Made by a program: the position numbers and the translations under genes. A stretch of 64,000 nt of DNA from Pseudohongiella sp. (lineage in GTDB: Bacteria; Pseudomonadota; Gammaproteobacteria; Pseudomonadales; Pseudohongiellaceae). Location of the stretch: the NCBI GenBank assembly GCA_030651695.1, contig JAUSCD010000035.1, positions 62,001-126,000 on the forward strand. The letters run 5' to 3'. The notes below the pieces were generated by a model. It was not told the DNA's origin and did not search any database. It saw only the letters and a list, made by a program, of their open reading frames with translations. Positions 39,114 through 50,923 of the stretch are shown one piece after another (position 1 is the stretch's first letter; every line of letters starts with the position of its first letter).

Positions 39114-39548
39114 CTATTCCTGCTTTGCACCGGTTGAAGCCTGCAAGACATGTGCCTGACCCGGCAACCAGCTCCCCCGGCGCTGTGCTGCCAGCCCATC
39201 CACAGCCGGGTTATAAAGATACACCCAGGCTTCACCAAACTTTGTAGGGAACAGTTTACGATTGTACATACCCTGCTCCGGGGCAGCGGCGTTGTAATCT
39301 TCCAACTCATCCAGAACACCTAACTGCAGAGCATCAACAGCATAAACTTCTATAACAATGCCTGCCGACAACTCAGCTTTTGCTCCCGGATAGGGACCAA
39401 GATCATACAGGGTGATGCTATCCAGATAATCTTCGCCCAAATACTGTGCACTCTGCATCAGATGATGGTTACTAAGGCCACGTTTTAACGTCCCGTAGAC
39501 AGCCACCAGCATCGGCGTGTACACCACTTTCTTCGATTTGTCGCTCAT
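39114..39548 (-). CDS. Gamma-glutamylcyclotransferase-like (GGCT/AIG2) protein
   Basis: VAVYGTLKRGLSNHHLMQSAQYLGED...YPGAKAELSAGIVIEVYAVDA..LGVLDELEDYN. Confidence 0.88.
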   Translation of the reverse strand: MSDKSKKVVYTPMLVAVYGTLKRGLSNHHLMQSAQYLGEDYLDSITLYDLGPYPGAKAELSAGIVIEVYAVDALQLGVLDELEDYNAAAPEQGMYNRKLFPTKFGEAWVYLYNPAVDGLAAQRRGSWLPGQAHVLQASTGAKQE

Positions 39549-39687
39549 TCAGATCGGATGATCCCTGCCAGTGTCACCAGAAAAAAGATGTACCGGGCAA
39601 AAATTGATTTACGTGCACAGTCGTGTGATATTTGAGCCACATCGATCAACCCCGACACAATAAAGAACAAAAGACGGGAGAACAAGT

Positions 39688-40557
39688 ATGCCGAACAACC
39701 GGAGCCGCTGCGGCCCAGTCACTTTGATGCTGGGCCTGACGCTGGCTGCAGCAACAACCAATTTTTCCATTGCACAGCCAACTGATCTGACGCGCACAAC
39801 CGACGGCAAACCCGACTTCAGCGGGTTATGGCAGGCATTGGGTTCGGCGCACTGGAATATTGAGCCGTCAGCTGCCAAAGCAGGCCCTGACTGGAAATTG
39901 GGTGCGCTTGGCGCCATTCCCGCGACACTGGGTGTTGTACATGATGGCCCCCTGCCTTACACACCTTCCGGACTCGCGCAAAAACAGGCCAATGAAGCCG
40001 AATGGCTGGTGCTGGATCCGCTGGCCAAATGTTATATGCCCGGTGTTCCGCGTGCCAATATGCTGCCCTTCCCGTTTCAGATTGTGCAGGGCACAGACAA
40101 TGTTGTGATGGCCTATGAGTTCGCCAGTTCCATGCGCATTGTTTACATGGACCAACCTGATTTCGATGGTCCTGTGCCAGCCTGGATGGGACATTCCCGC
40201 GGACACTGGGAAGGCGACACGCTGGTCATTCGTGTCACTGATTTTATGCCTTACACCTGGTTCGATCATGCTGGCAATCATCACAGCGACGAGCTTGAAG
40301 TGATAGAGCGCTACACCCCATCCGGCCCCAATATGATCATGTATGAAGCCGAGATCCGTGATCCGCAGACCTACACCCGCCCGTGGAAAATGAGTTTCCC
40401 GCTGTATCGCCGCATGGAAGCCAATGCACAATTGCTTGAGTTTAAATGCGTAGAGTTTTCCGAAGAACTGATTTACGGCTATCTGAACAAAGACGCACCG
40501 GCTGACCGTGTGCCGCCTCGCGGCATGCCTTTTACCATTCAGGAAATTCAGCAATGA
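39688..40557 (+). CDS. Secreted protein of unknown function, 'PDLQGIW' family, paralog 2
   Basis: Signal peptide; TTDGKPDFSGLWQ; GHSRGHWEGDTLVIRVTDF; IERYTPSGPN...RDPQTYTRPWKMSFPLYR. Confidence 0.82.
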   Translation: MPNNRSRCGPVTLMLGLTLAAATTNFSIAQPTDLTRTTDGKPDFSGLWQALGSAHWNIEPSAAKAGPDWKLGALGAIPATLGVVHDGPLPYTPSGLAQKQANEAEWLVLDPLAKCYMPGVPRANMLPFPFQIVQGTDNVVMAYEFASSMRIVYMDQPDFDGPVPAWMGHSRGHWEGDTLVIRVTDFMPYTWFDHAGNHHSDELEVIERYTPSGPNMIMYEAEIRDPQTYTRPWKMSFPLYRRMEANAQLLEFKCVEFSEELIYGYLNKDAPADRVPPRGMPFTIQEIQQ

Positions 40558-40570
40558 CGGGGAAACCACT

Positions 40571-41623
40571 ATGATCGGGAATACTCAGAACAACCCGCTC
40601 CTGAAATCTCTGCCTCGGGCCACTGCACTGACAATTTTGTCAGCGGCTGTCGCCTTGATATTCAGCAGTGGCATACAGGCCCAAAACAACAGCAACTGGC
40701 AGGCCCCCAAAACGCAGGATGGGCATCCTGACCTGCAGGGAGTGTGGGCCAATAACAGCAGCACCCCCTTGGAGCGGCCTGAGATATTCGGCAACCGCGC
40801 AGAGCTCACCGCCGAAGAATTCCAGGATCTCTTGCGTCAGGCTGAGGAAGTTCGTGCCAGCGGCGGCGACGCCCTGTTTGGTGACGGCTTTCTGAATGCT
40901 GTGATCACAGGAGAAGTTCGCTCCTATGATCCCTCCACAGGTAATTATGATTCAGGCTGGATGGTTGACCGTAACATGGAAAACCGGACATCGCTGATCA
41001 TTGATCCGCCCAATGGCCGGTTGCCACCGATGACCGAAGAGGGCCGTGCACGTGCTCAGCTGCGTGCCAGCGGACGCTTGAGTCCAACCGACACTTACTT
41101 GGGCCGGCCTCTGCAGGAGCGTTGTATCACCTATGGCATGCCTTACATCATGGCGGGTTACAACAGCTACTATCAGATTGTGCAGAGCAAAGCGTCTGTC
41201 GCCATCATTCAGGAAATGATTCACGATGTACGTGTGATCCCGATTGGTGATAAACCAGCACTGGATGAGCGTGTGAAACTCTGGCACGGTGACTCGCGCG
41301 GCTGGTACGAAGGTGACACACTGGTTGTTGAAACCAAAAACTTCTCAGGCCAGAGCCTGTTCCGTGGCGCGGGTGAAAACCGTACGTTTATTGAACGTTA
41401 TACCCGCGTAGCAGAGGATGTGCTGGAGTATCAGTTCACGGTGGAAGATCCCAGCACCTGGGAAACATCCTGGACTGCAGTGATCAACTACACTGCCAGC
41501 GAGGACCCGATTTTTGAATACGCCTGCCATGAAGGCAACTACGCATTGATGGGAATTTTGTCTGGTGCACGTTCTGCTGAACGCGCCGGCGAAGTACCGG
41601 ATGCGCCTATTGATGCAGAGTGA
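40571..41623 (+). CDS. Secreted protein of unknown function, 'PDLQGIW' family, paralog 3
   Basis: GHPDLQGVWANNSSTPLERP; GDSRGWYEGDTLVVETKNF; EYACHEGNYALMGILSGAR; start at ATG 40571, tandem with paralog 2. Confidence 0.84.
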   Translation: MIGNTQNNPLLKSLPRATALTILSAAVALIFSSGIQAQNNSNWQAPKTQDGHPDLQGVWANNSSTPLERPEIFGNRAELTAEEFQDLLRQAEEVRASGGDALFGDGFLNAVITGEVRSYDPSTGNYDSGWMVDRNMENRTSLIIDPPNGRLPPMTEEGRARAQLRASGRLSPTDTYLGRPLQERCITYGMPYIMAGYNSYYQIVQSKASVAIIQEMIHDVRVIPIGDKPALDERVKLWHGDSRGWYEGDTLVVETKNFSGQSLFRGAGENRTFIERYTRVAEDVLEYQFTVEDPSTWETSWTAVINYTASEDPIFEYACHEGNYALMGILSGARSAERAGEVPDAPIDAE

Positions 41624-41656
41624 CCGGAATAAAACAATCGTGAGTCAGTCCGGCCA

Positions 41657-42661
41657 TCAAGGCAATTCCCGGGCTAACTCACGCGGCATACGAAACACAA
41701 TATTTTCTTCCACACCCGGAACTTCTTTGGGCGCTTGCCCGGCAATTTCCTGCAGCTTGTCAACCACCTGCTGAACCAGCACTTCCGGCGCAGAGGCGCC
41801 AGCTGTCACACCAAAACGGCGTTTGTTGTTAAACCATTCCGGTTTCAGGTCATCAACCCTGTCTATCAGATAGGCCTCACACCCCATACGCTCAGCGAGT
41901 TCGCGCAGACGATTGGAGTTGGAGCTGTTAGGTGAACCCACCACCAGCAACAGATCACATTCAAGAGCCAATTGCTTGACGGCATCCTGTCGATTCTGGG
42001 TGGCATAACAGATGTCTTTTTTGCGCGGGCCTTCGATGGCAGGAAAACGCTCGCGCAGCGCGTCGATCACTTTGGCGGTATCGTCCATCGAGAGAGTCGT
42101 CTGTGTGACATAAGCCAGTTTGGCCGGGTTGTTAACCTCCAGCGTTGCTACGTCTTCAACCGATTCGACAAGGTAAATATCACCACCGTGGGTTTTATCG
42201 TATTGCCCCATGGTGCCTTCCACTTCAGGGTGGCGGGCATGCCCAATCAGCACACACTCGCGGCCTTCAGCACTATAACGCATTACTTCCAGATGCACTT
42301 TTGTCACCAACGGGCAAGTCGCATCGAATACCTGGAAACCACGCTCACCGGCTTCCCGCTGAACTTCCTGCGACACCCCATGCGCACTGAAAATTACTAT
42401 CGGTTTGCGTCCCAGAGCGTCCACCACCGGGACATCGCAGAGTTCATCAACAAAAATGGCTCCGCGTTTGCGCAGTGTATCCACTACAAACTTGTTATGA
42501 ACAACTTCGTGACGAACAAAAATCGGTGCACCATATACGTCCAGTGCCCGATTCACAATATCAATGGCACGATCTACCCCGGCGCAAAACCCGCGCGGGT
42601 TGGCGAGTTTTATCTCCGCCCCTGGCACTGACTTGAATTCAAACTGTTGCACTGCAGTCAT
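41657..42661 (-). CDS. ispH: 4-hydroxy-3-methylbut-2-enyl diphosphate reductase
   Basis: [70 protein letters not shown]. Confidence 0.97.
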   Translation of the reverse strand: MTAVQQFEFKSVPGAEIKLANPRGFCAGVDRAIDIVNRALDVYGAPIFVRHEVVHNKFVVDTLRKRGAIFVDELCDVPVVDALGRKPIVIFSAHGVSQEVQREAGERGFQVFDATCPLVTKVHLEVMRYSAEGRECVLIGHARHPEVEGTMGQYDKTHGGDIYLVESVEDVATLEVNNPAKLAYVTQTTLSMDDTAKVIDALRERFPAIEGPRKKDICYATQNRQDAVKQLALECDLLLVVGSPNSSNSNRLRELAERMGCEAYLIDRVDDLKPEWFNNKRRFGVTAGASAPEVLVQQVVDKLQEIAGQAPKEVPGVEENIVFRMPRELARELP

Positions 42662-42719
42662 GGTTTGACCCCGGAAATGGCAGGTATGAATTACCGCCGC
42701 TTAAATCCTGAAAAAGAGC

Positions 42720-43235
42720 TTAGCTTTGCAACCTTATGGCCTGAGTGCCGGCAGGTATCACGGAAATGATATCCGCTTTGAACATAATCTCACGCCCGGC
42801 CAGTGGATGATTAAAATCAATCACGACTGACAACTCACCAATCTGCGTAATCACGCCCGGAATCTCATTACCACCGGAGTCTGCAAACGACAACACGGTA
42901 CCGGGCTCTACCGGATCGGTGGTGTTCGCCAGCAAACCGGCAAACCGTTGACGTGGAAATGACTGCACGTTATCCGGATTCACTTCGCCAAACGCCTGCC
43001 CGGCCGGCAACAACACAGAGATGGAATCGCCGGCCGCGGCCCCCATCAACGCCGCTTCAAATCCCGGCATCAGATTACCGTCACCGACCTTGAATGTTGC
43101 CGGTGATTTTCCGTAATTGCTGTCAATCTCTGAACCATCCGGCAAGGACAGCGCAAAGTGCAAAGTGACTTTGGCGCCTTCTGCAATACGATTAGTATCG
43201 GTCACAGTACTTTCCTCATGCTTAGCGTTGCTCAC
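42720..43235 (-). CDS. fkpB: FKBP-type peptidyl-prolyl cis-trans isomerase (SlpA/FkpB type)
   Basis: [48 protein letters not shown]...[20 protein letters not shown]. Confidence 0.9.
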   Translation of the reverse strand: MSNAKHEESTVTDTNRIAEGAKVTLHFALSLPDGSEIDSNYGKSPATFKVGDGNLMPGFEAALMGAAAGDSISVLLPAGQAFGEVNPDNVQSFPRQRFAGLLANTTDPVEPGTVLSFADSGGNEIPGVITQIGELSVVIDFNHPLAGREIMFKADIISVIPAGTQAIRLQS

Positions 43236-46057
43236 GCATACAGTCGTTGCTCGCCTTTGCCTTCAATATTGTCTACACACCGGCCGCACAGTTCGGGGTG
43301 ACTCGCATGCGTGCCAACGTCGGCAAGGTGGTGCCAGCAACGCACACACTTGGTATAGACAGATGCAGACACTTTGAGTCGCAAACCACTGACCTCGGTT
43401 TCCGCTGCATCAGTGGCTTCTGCCAACGGCCGCAACGTCGCAGCCGATACAATCAAGACAAAACGCAGTTCGTTCTGCAGCCGTGTCAAAGTCTGGGTCA
43501 GTGCATCGTCGCAGTATAGAGTGACTTCAGCCGACAAGGCTGCCCCGACTTTTTTCTCGGTACGCTGCTTTTCCAGTTCTTTGTTGACGGCCGTTTTCAC
43601 ATCCATCAGCTGACGCCAGAAGTCATCACTGAACTCGGATTGCGGCGCCAGCAATGGTGTGCCCTCGTCAAATTGACTCAGAAATACCGAGTCAGCGCGT
43701 TTGCCCGGCACAAACCCCCAGATTTCATCAGCGGTGAAGCTCAGAATCGGCGCGATCAGGCGCACCAGAATCTCGGTAATGTGATACATCGCTGTCTGTG
43801 TTGAACGCCGCGCCAGACCGTCGGTTTTAGCCGTGTACTGCCTGTCTTTGATGATATCGAGATAGAAACCACCCAACTCAATGACACAGAAGTTATGCAC
43901 TTTCTGGTACACGTTCAGGAACTGATAGTTTTCGTAATCCTTTTTTACCTGCTCACGCAACAGCTGTGCCTGACGAGTGATCCAGTAATCCAGCGCCAGC
44001 ATCTCTTCTGGTGCAACCGCATCTGCCACAGGATCAAAACCACTCATATTGCTGAGCAGAAAACGGGCAGTATTGCGGATACGGCGATAGGAATCAGCCA
44101 CTCGTTTCAGAATTTCCGAGGACACCGCAATTTCGCCACGGTAATCAGTTGCAGCAACCCACAGGCGCAGAATATCAGCACCGTATTCGTTAAAGACTTC
44201 CTGCGGGGAAATGGTATTTCCCAGGGATTTGGACATCTTGCGTCCGTTCTCGTCAACCGTAAAACCATGTGTCAGCACTTGTTTGTAAGGTGCAACACCA
44301 TACATGGCGATGGAGGTTTTTAATGATGACTGGAACCAGCCCCGGTGCTGATCCGAGCCTTCGAGATACAAGTCCGCCGGGAACCGCAGACCATCGCGTT
44401 TCTGCAGAACGGCGTAATGTGTGACACCCGAGTCAAACCAGACATCCAGTGTGTCGCTGACTTTGGTGTACTGCGCCGCTTCGTCGCCCAACAATTCTTC
44501 CGGCTGCAGATCAAACCAGGCTTCTATGCCGGTTTTTTCAATACGCTGCGCCACCTGTTCAAACAGCTCAGCCGTGCGCGGATGTAACTCACCGGTTTCC
44601 TTGTTAACAAACAAGGTAATAGGCACACCCCAGGTACGCTGGCGCGAAACACACCAGTCAGGACTGGCTTTTAACATCAGCTCAATACGTGCCTGGCCCC
44701 ACTCAGGAATCCACTGTACTCCTTTAACCGCTTCCAGCGCGCTGTCGAGCAGGCCTTTTTCGGTCATGCTGATAAACCACTGTGGTGTGGCGCGGTAGAT
44801 CAACGGTGTTTTGGTGCGCCAGCAGTGCGGGTAACTGTGAGTGATTTTTTTCACGGCAACCAGCGCATCTTCACGTTTCAGAATATCGATGATTTTTTCA
44901 TCAACCTTGTAAACATGGTCGCCGGCAACTTCACCTGATTCCGCACTGAACACACCATTTTCATCAACCAGCTTCAAGGTGCCAAGGCCATAAGCCTGCC
45001 CCGCCACAAAGTCTTCCATGCCGTGATCAGGTGCAGTATGCACGGCTCCTGTACCGGCGTCAGTTGTCACGTGATCACCCAGCAGTACAGGAACCTGTTT
45101 ATTCACAAACGGATGTTTTAACAGTGCGCGCTCAAATGCAGCGCCTTTGGCGATACCCAGACGCTGAACGGATTCGACGCCATAACGAGCGATTACCTCA
45201 TCCTGCAGATCCGCCGCGATGACCAGCAATTCTTCACCGCGCTCTTCTGATACAGTGCAACGCAGCAGTGCATATTCCAGTGTCCCGTTTAAACAGACAG
45301 CCTGGTTGGCAGGCAGCGTCCACGGCGTCGTTGTCCAGATCACTACAGACATCGGCAAGGTCAGATGCTCTGACACACCAAATGCCTGCAACCAGAATGC
45401 CGGATCAACCGCAGCAAAACGCACATCAATGGTATAAGACTGTTTGTCCTGATACTCCACTTCTGCTTCTGCCAGCGCCGATGCACCGACCACGCTCCAG
45501 TAAACCGGTTTAAAACCTTTCACCAGATGACCGTTCTCAACAATGCGACCCAATGCGCGCACGATGTTGGCTTCAGTTTCAAAATTCATGGTGAGATAAG
45601 GATTGTCCCAGTCACCAAAAACACCGAGGCGGACAAAGTCCTTCTTCTGGTTTTCAACCTGGGCAGCGGCATAATCACGACAGGCTTTTCTGAAATCGGC
45701 ATAACTGATTTTCTGACCGGCTTTGCCTTTTTTCTTTTCAACATTGTGCTCAATCGGCAGGCCATGACAATCCCAACCCGGCACATAAGGCGCATCAAAA
45801 CCCATCAAAGTACGCGACTTGATAATCATGTCCTTGAGCGACTTGTTGACGGCATGCCCCAGGTGGAGGTCACCATTGGCATAGGGCGGGCCATCGTGAA
45901 GGATAAACGGCGGCTTGCCTGCACTCTGCTGTCGAATCTGCCCGTACAAATCCATCTCCTGCCAGCGCTGCAGCATGGCGGGTTCACGTTGGGCCAGACT
46001 GGCCTTCATGGCGAATTCGGTTTGTGGCAGATTCAAAGTATGTTTGTAGTCAGTCAT
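43232..46057 (-). CDS. ileS: Isoleucyl-tRNA synthetase
   Basis: [39 protein letters not shown]-terminal CVRCW...ELCGRCVDN zinc site. Confidence 0.98.
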   Translation of the reverse strand: MTDYKHTLNLPQTEFAMKASLAQREPAMLQRWQEMDLYGQIRQQSAGKPPFILHDGPPYANGDLHLGHAVNKSLKDMIIKSRTLMGFDAPYVPGWDCHGLPIEHNVEKKKGKAGQKISYADFRKACRDYAAAQVENQKKDFVRLGVFGDWDNPYLTMNFETEANIVRALGRIVENGHLVKGFKPVYWSVVGASALAEAEVEYQDKQSYTIDVRFAAVDPAFWLQAFGVSEHLTLPMSVVIWTTTPWTLPANQAVCLNGTLEYALLRCTVSEERGEELLVIAADLQDEVIARYGVESVQRLGIAKGAAFERALLKHPFVNKQVPVLLGDHVTTDAGTGAVHTAPDHGMEDFVAGQAYGLGTLKLVDENGVFSAESGEVAGDHVYKVDEKIIDILKREDALVAVKKITHSYPHCWRTKTPLIYRATPQWFISMTEKGLLDSALEAVKGVQWIPEWGQARIELMLKASPDWCVSRQRTWGVPITLFVNKETGELHPRTAELFEQVAQRIEKTGIEAWFDLQPEELLGDEAAQYTKVSDTLDVWFDSGVTHYAVLQKRDGLRFPADLYLEGSDQHRGWFQSSLKTSIAMYGVAPYKQVLTHGFTVDENGRKMSKSLGNTISPQEVFNEYGADILRLWVAATDYRGEIAVSSEILKRVADSYRRIRNTARFLLSNMSGFDPVADAVAPEEMLALDYWITRQAQLLREQVKKDYENYQFLNVYQKVHNFCVIELGGFYLDIIKDRQYTAKTDGLARRSTQTAMYHITEILVRLIAPILSFTADEIWGFVPGKRADSVFLSQFDEGTPLLAPQSEFSDDFWRQLMDVKTAVNKELEKQRTEKKVGAALSAEVTLYCDDALTQTLTRLQNELRFVLIVSAATLRPLAEATDAAETEVSGLRLKVSASVYTKCVRCWHHLADVGTHASHPELCGRCVDNIEGKGEQRLYA

Positions 46058-46068
46058 GGAACTTGCTG

Positions 46069-47073
46069 TTAACTCCTGTGCGCTGAATCGGTAGCTGATA
46101 TCTGCAGTGGCCGGCCGGAAAAATACGCCCTGACCTGTTCAGTATCCCGACCGATCTGTTCGGTCAGAGCCTGCAGTGAATCAAATTTCTGTTCGGCACG
46201 GATGTGATGGCAAAACACCACCCGCATCTGTGCATCATAAATATCTTTGTTAAAGTCCAGCAGATGCACCTCAAGCCAGGCAGTGTCTTCACTACTTCCC
46301 GTCTGTGTATCCACTGTCGGGCGGTAACCAATGTTCGCAGCTCCCACCGCCTCCATCTGCTCACCGTCTGCGGTGACTATCTCTGCCTTGCAGGCATAGA
46401 CTCCATGCAAGGGAATATTTTGCCTGTTCAAGGCCAGATTACAGGTGGGGTAACCCAGCTTGCGCCCCAGCTGCCGGCCTTTTACCACCGTGCCTGCAAT
46501 CGAATACTGCCGGCCCAGCAGCGCTTTGACGGTATCAAAATCAGCACGCGCCAGACACTCGCGAACATAGGTGCTGCTGACACGGACATCGCCGTAAAAA
46601 CAACTCTCGGTCTGCACCACCTCGAATCCATGTTCAGCGCCGTATCGCTGCAGAAGCGCAAAATCGCCTGCACGTTTACAGCCAAATCTGAAATCATTGC
46701 CAATAATCAGGCATTTGATGTTGAGCCCGGCAATCAACATCTGCTCGATATAAGCCTCGGGGGTCAGACTGCTGAGTTTTGCGTCGAATCGCAGCAGGTA
46801 AACATAATCCACGCCCATGGCTCGCAACAATTGCACTTTTTCCGGTGCTTCACTCAGCCGCGGCGGGCAATCACGCGCATTGGCTGCAAAAAATTCTTCA
46901 GGGTGCGGTTCAATCACGACTACCACAGACGGCACGCCAAACTCTTCCGCTTTGCTTTTAAGCTGACGAACAATTTGCTGATGCCCCAGATGCACACCGT
47001 CAAATTTTCCGATTGTCGCCACACATCCGCGTTGGCGATCAGGGAAAACGTCAGTATCGGTTATGACATTCAT
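46069..47073 (-). CDS. ribF: Bifunctional riboflavin kinase/FAD synthetase
   Basis: [53 protein letters not shown]-type block. Confidence 0.96.
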   Translation of the reverse strand: MNVITDTDVFPDRQRGCVATIGKFDGVHLGHQQIVRQLKSKAEEFGVPSVVVVIEPHPEEFFAANARDCPPRLSEAPEKVQLLRAMGVDYVYLLRFDAKLSSLTPEAYIEQMLIAGLNIKCLIIGNDFRFGCKRAGDFALLQRYGAEHGFEVVQTESCFYGDVRVSSTYVRECLARADFDTVKALLGRQYSIAGTVVKGRQLGRKLGYPTCNLALNRQNIPLHGVYACKAEIVTADGEQMEAVGAANIGYRPTVDTQTGSSEDTAWLEVHLLDFNKDIYDAQMRVVFCHHIRAEQKFDSLQALTEQIGRDTEQVRAYFSGRPLQISATDSAHRS

Positions 47074-47118
47074 GGGACTGGCATCGTTAAAAAAGCCGGA
47101 TTATAGCGCGGAAGGTGC

Positions 47119-47388
47119 TCAGAGTCTTGATCTGCCAGCACCATACAGGATTCTGGCAAGTACCAGAGCGCCTGTAATCACAACAAACTGACCTATCAAG
47201 GTATTCACGACGGAAACCGAGTCTGGCCGTACTATGATAAAACCCAGATTGACGGTGGTTATTATCGCTGCTGCCACGCAGATCAGGGACAACAGAAGCA
47301 TCAGCAAACCCAGTAGTTTTTTCATATCTGAAGCCCTGTCAGAGTCGATTTCTGCGCCGATTATGTCAGCGTGCGTGCATCCTGACAA
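47119..47388 (-). CDS. Small two-TM hypothetical protein
   Basis: MKKLLGLLMLLLSLICVAAAIITTVNLGFIIVRPDSVSVVNTLIGQFVVITGALVLARILYG; true start probably about 47325. Confidence 0.5.
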   Translation of the reverse strand: MSGCTHADIIGAEIDSDRASDMKKLLGLLMLLLSLICVAAAIITTVNLGFIIVRPDSVSVVNTLIGQFVVITGALVLARILYGAGRSRL

Positions 47389-47515
47389 ATATCTGAATAC
47401 TGGAACCAGCGAGGTGCTGCGGGTATGATCAGGCCACTACTCAAGAAAGAGTCTGATATATACCCGTCTGATACGTTTACGCCCGACATTTGCGGCTTCA
47501 AGGACTACTGAAAGC

Positions 47516-47998
47516 ATGATAAGCAAACTGCTGTTAACCCTGCTGGTCATAGGGCTGGTGATTGTCTATCTGCGTAAACAACACCGATCCCGGCGCTCTC
47601 ATGCCGCCAGACAGAACTCCGGGAGAGCAGCCGGTTCTGACATGCCAGTACGGGCGTCAGATCGTGGTGAACTTGAGCAGTTCCTCAATCAGGCACGTCG
47701 CAGCCCCGATGCAGGCAGTACCTCCAGCTACACTCAAGCCGATGCCCTGGCTCCGCGTATCAAGGTTATTCTCTGGTCACTCATGGCGATCTTGTTGCTG
47801 GCCGGAGCCATAGGCAGCTATCTGCACTGGCAGGATCAGCAGCGGCTGGTCACCGTGCTATTACACCGTGACGCGACAACACCGCCAGTGATATATCGGG
47901 TCGCCAAACGCAATCTGGGCGCCAACGGCTTTACCACCAACGACGGCACCCAGGTCACTGTGTCTGCCAATGAACGCATGGAAGTTATCGGGCTGTAG
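47516..47998 (+). CDS. Hypothetical two-TM protein
   Basis: N-terminal TM, basic linker, internal TM (IKVILWSLMAILLLAGAIGSYL), soluble C-terminus. Confidence 0.6.
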   Translation: MISKLLLTLLVIGLVIVYLRKQHRSRRSHAARQNSGRAAGSDMPVRASDRGELEQFLNQARRSPDAGSTSSYTQADALAPRIKVILWSLMAILLLAGAIGSYLHWQDQQRLVTVLLHRDATTPPVIYRVAKRNLGANGFTTNDGTQVTVSANERMEVIGL

Positions 47999-48120
47999 CC
48001 CGTCTTTTACGCCAACTGTCGCCCCGTGACATCTGCCTGTCGCGCTTCACTGCCAACACCAGACACCTTCTGCTAAGCTGAACGAACTCAGAATTCGGAT
48101 TCGTTTTTCAAGTAACGTTT

Positions 48121-48873
48121 ATGCTCAAATGCAGACTCCAACACCTGTTTTCAGTGCGCCTGCTGCTTTTGCATTCAATTGCCAGCCTGGCACTGCTATG
48201 CCTGCTGATCTGGCCCTCTGCAGCCATGGCACGCGACAGAGTGAAAGAAGTGGTGCTGGATGATGGCAGTACGGTCAAGGTATTCCTCTTTGTGCCCGAA
48301 AATAGCGGTGACGGTCCATGGCCTTTGTGTGTCCTGATGTCAGGCGGAAGTGGCAATGAATATGTGGCACGCGCCCAGTTCTGGTTGGGGCGCGAACTGT
48401 CCGAGCACGGATGGATGATTGCGGTACCGGTGTCACCTAACAACGAACCCTTTACCGGCACAAATGGCCTTAAAATCCCTAAAGTGATCAGCAGCCTGCA
48501 GCAAGAGAGTGACATCCTGCCCGGAAAGGCTCTGTTGGTAGGTGTTTCGACCGGAGGCAGCTCCGCGCTTGAACTGGCGGCTCAGAACCCTGATCAATAC
48601 CAGGGTGTTGTTGCAGTTCCGGGTATGATAAAGGACACCTCCATCATAGGCGAGATGGGTGGTCTGCCGGTGTATTTACGCATAGGCGAAGATGATGTTT
48701 TCCGCTGGGATGACCGCATGCCTGCGCTGGTAGCCGCGCTGGAAGCAGGCAACGCCAAAGTAGATGCCAGAGTAATCAAAGGCGGTAAACATATCTTCCG
48801 TCTGGATTGGAATGAGCTTGAGCCCTGGCTGAATTCGTTACACAACCCCATGCCAGCAGACGAAAACCAGTAA
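48121..48873 (+). CDS. Exported alpha/beta hydrolase
   Basis: Signal peptide; GVSTGGSSALELAAQNPDQYQGVVAVPG nucleophile elbow; GGKHIFRLDW. Confidence 0.75.
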   Translation: MLKCRLQHLFSVRLLLLHSIASLALLCLLIWPSAAMARDRVKEVVLDDGSTVKVFLFVPENSGDGPWPLCVLMSGGSGNEYVARAQFWLGRELSEHGWMIAVPVSPNNEPFTGTNGLKIPKVISSLQQESDILPGKALLVGVSTGGSSALELAAQNPDQYQGVVAVPGMIKDTSIIGEMGGLPVYLRIGEDDVFRWDDRMPALVAALEAGNAKVDARVIKGGKHIFRLDWNELEPWLNSLHNPMPADENQ

Positions 48874-48939
48874 TTTTGTCCACCTCCGGCAAACTTGCAT
48901 TCAACCTGCCCGCTAGAGAAATCACAGGCAGCGTGTTAG

Positions 48940-49327
<388 letters not shown>

Positions 49328-49338
49328 ACTTCTCCTGA

Positions 49339-49773
49339 TCAACGCTCCTGTTTTTTATCAATTACTTTCAACGTTACCAAGGCATATACCAGCTTGGTTC
49401 CGGCCTCATCAAAAAATGTCACCGCAATCAGCGCGGTTGAACGCCCCTGATTGATCAGCTCGCCTTTAAGACGCACACGCGGCCCCAATACCGGTTCAAG
49501 GTAATCAATACGCATATTGATTGTGGTTACCCAATAGTTCTGGCGATCCGGAAACAAGGTCCTGAGTGTGTAAATCGCCAACATGTCTACGTAGGTGCCG
49601 GTAAACCCGCCAAACAATTGTTGCCGCGGATTCAAAACCTGCGTTGGTATGTGGGCATCGATCAGCACCAACCCTTCGGACTCTTCAATTACATGCCAGT
49701 CAGGCGCTTCCAGCAAATCACCGGCACAGTGACCGGGACGCATGAATATTGGTTTATTGTCAGCACTGCCCAT
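49339..49773 (-). CDS. Hotdog-fold (PaaI-type) thioesterase
   Basis: NPRQQLFGGFTGTYVDMLAIYTLRTLFPD...TTINMRIDYLEPVLGPRVRLKGELINQGRSTALIAVTF. Confidence 0.82.
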   Translation of the reverse strand: MGSADNKPIFMRPGHCAGDLLEAPDWHVIEESEGLVLIDAHIPTQVLNPRQQLFGGFTGTYVDMLAIYTLRTLFPDRQNYWVTTINMRIDYLEPVLGPRVRLKGELINQGRSTALIAVTFFDEAGTKLVYALVTLKVIDKKQER

Positions 49774-49790
49774 AAAGATCTTATGAATTC

Positions 49791-50816
49791 CTATAGGTCA
49801 AAAAAGTAAATTTCCAGATTCAACTGAACGCGCGGATCAGCTTTCCAGTTATAACGGGATTCAAACAATAGCTGGGGCACTACTTCCATAATCAGCCAGT
49901 CTTCGTAAATCGCTTTCCGGTAGACCATTTGAGCGTAGTAGTTATTGACCTCAGTTACCGGGCGGTTGCTTGCAATCAAGCCGGTCTCGTAAGTCATGGT
50001 GGCTTGCGGGCCCAACTCCTGATGTATTGCAAAGGACTGGGCAAACTCGGTCAGACGTTCGTCGTGACGGTACTTGATCTCAGACTCGATGCGGAAATTG
50101 ACCGCGTCTGTGATCGTCCGGGTGAAAAACATCCGTGAATCCTGGCCAAGACCATCGTGGTGATAATAAAAAACACGATTGCTTAAACCAAAATACCAGT
50201 CTTCATTAATGTCGGCGCCGTAACGAATGCGGAAACGATAGAATGGATCGAGAGGGATGCTCGATTTGACACCGACGTCATGGTTAAAACGCCAACCATT
50301 CCATTCAGGGTGTTCATAACGAAAAGCACCGGTAAAGTCAGAGGAGCTGACATTATTCAAACGTTGGTCAGTCAGGGAATTTTGTTCAGTGGTCTCTGTT
50401 TCAAAGATCAGCTTCCAGCGCTCAGCTGCACGTGGAAGATCGATGCGGCCACCGATATTCGCTTTGGAGTAATACGTATCAAAGCGGCCAATCCGCTGAT
50501 TAAGTCGCACGCGCAGATAACTTTCGTTGGCACGATCACCCACCGCTTCGCCTGCAAGCCAGTCGTCCAGGTTGCGCCCTACAATGGTGACATTGCGCGA
50601 TACTCCGTCACGACGATCTTCAAGCCAGCGCCAGGCTTCCTGAAGCTCGAGTTCCTCGATAGCGCGAAGCAGAACACTTGACTCTTCGTTTTCGCTGGCA
50701 CCATTGCTGGCATCCTGATCAAGCTCAGGCCAGGGTTCGATGGCGCCAGCAGAAGCCGTGGAGGCTACGGCCACCCACACGAATGCCAACTGACGGCAGA
50801 TTGAATTGCGATGCAT
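49791..50816 (-). CDS. Putative outer-membrane beta-barrel protein of unknown function
   Basis: Signal peptide, alternating aromatic/polar strands and C-terminal LNLEIYFFDL. Confidence 0.6.
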   Translation of the reverse strand: MHRNSICRQLAFVWVAVASTASAGAIEPWPELDQDASNGASENEESSVLLRAIEELELQEAWRWLEDRRDGVSRNVTIVGRNLDDWLAGEAVGDRANESYLRVRLNQRIGRFDTYYSKANIGGRIDLPRAAERWKLIFETETTEQNSLTDQRLNNVSSSDFTGAFRYEHPEWNGWRFNHDVGVKSSIPLDPFYRFRIRYGADINEDWYFGLSNRVFYYHHDGLGQDSRMFFTRTITDAVNFRIESEIKYRHDERLTEFAQSFAIHQELGPQATMTYETGLIASNRPVTEVNNYYAQMVYRKAIYEDWLIMEVVPQLLFESRYNWKADPRVQLNLEIYFFDL

Positions 50817-50923
50817 CTGTCTGTTTTTCCTTGTCACCCGACTATCTCCCACTTCATTGCGGACCGGTTAATCAACAGGTCCTGCTCCGGACTTATTTAA
50901 TATCAGGTATTTTTTTGTAATAA

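Noticed and set aside
39868-40569. 233-aa minus-strand ORF opposite PDLQGIW paralog 2
   Set aside because: Sense strand has a signal peptide and family motifs; the antisense frame has none.
41972-42631. 219-aa plus-strand ORF opposite ispH
   Set aside because: Antisense shadow of a highly conserved gene; no recognisable domain.
46204-47106. 300-aa plus-strand ORF opposite ribF
   Set aside because: Lies entirely antisense to a confident ribF; low-complexity His/Gln/Cys-rich composition typical of shadow ORFs.
48891-48911. Possible sigma-54 promoter (CCGGCAAACTTGCATT) upstream of the PII gene
   Set aside because: GG-to-GC spacing is 7 rather than the required 10 nt.
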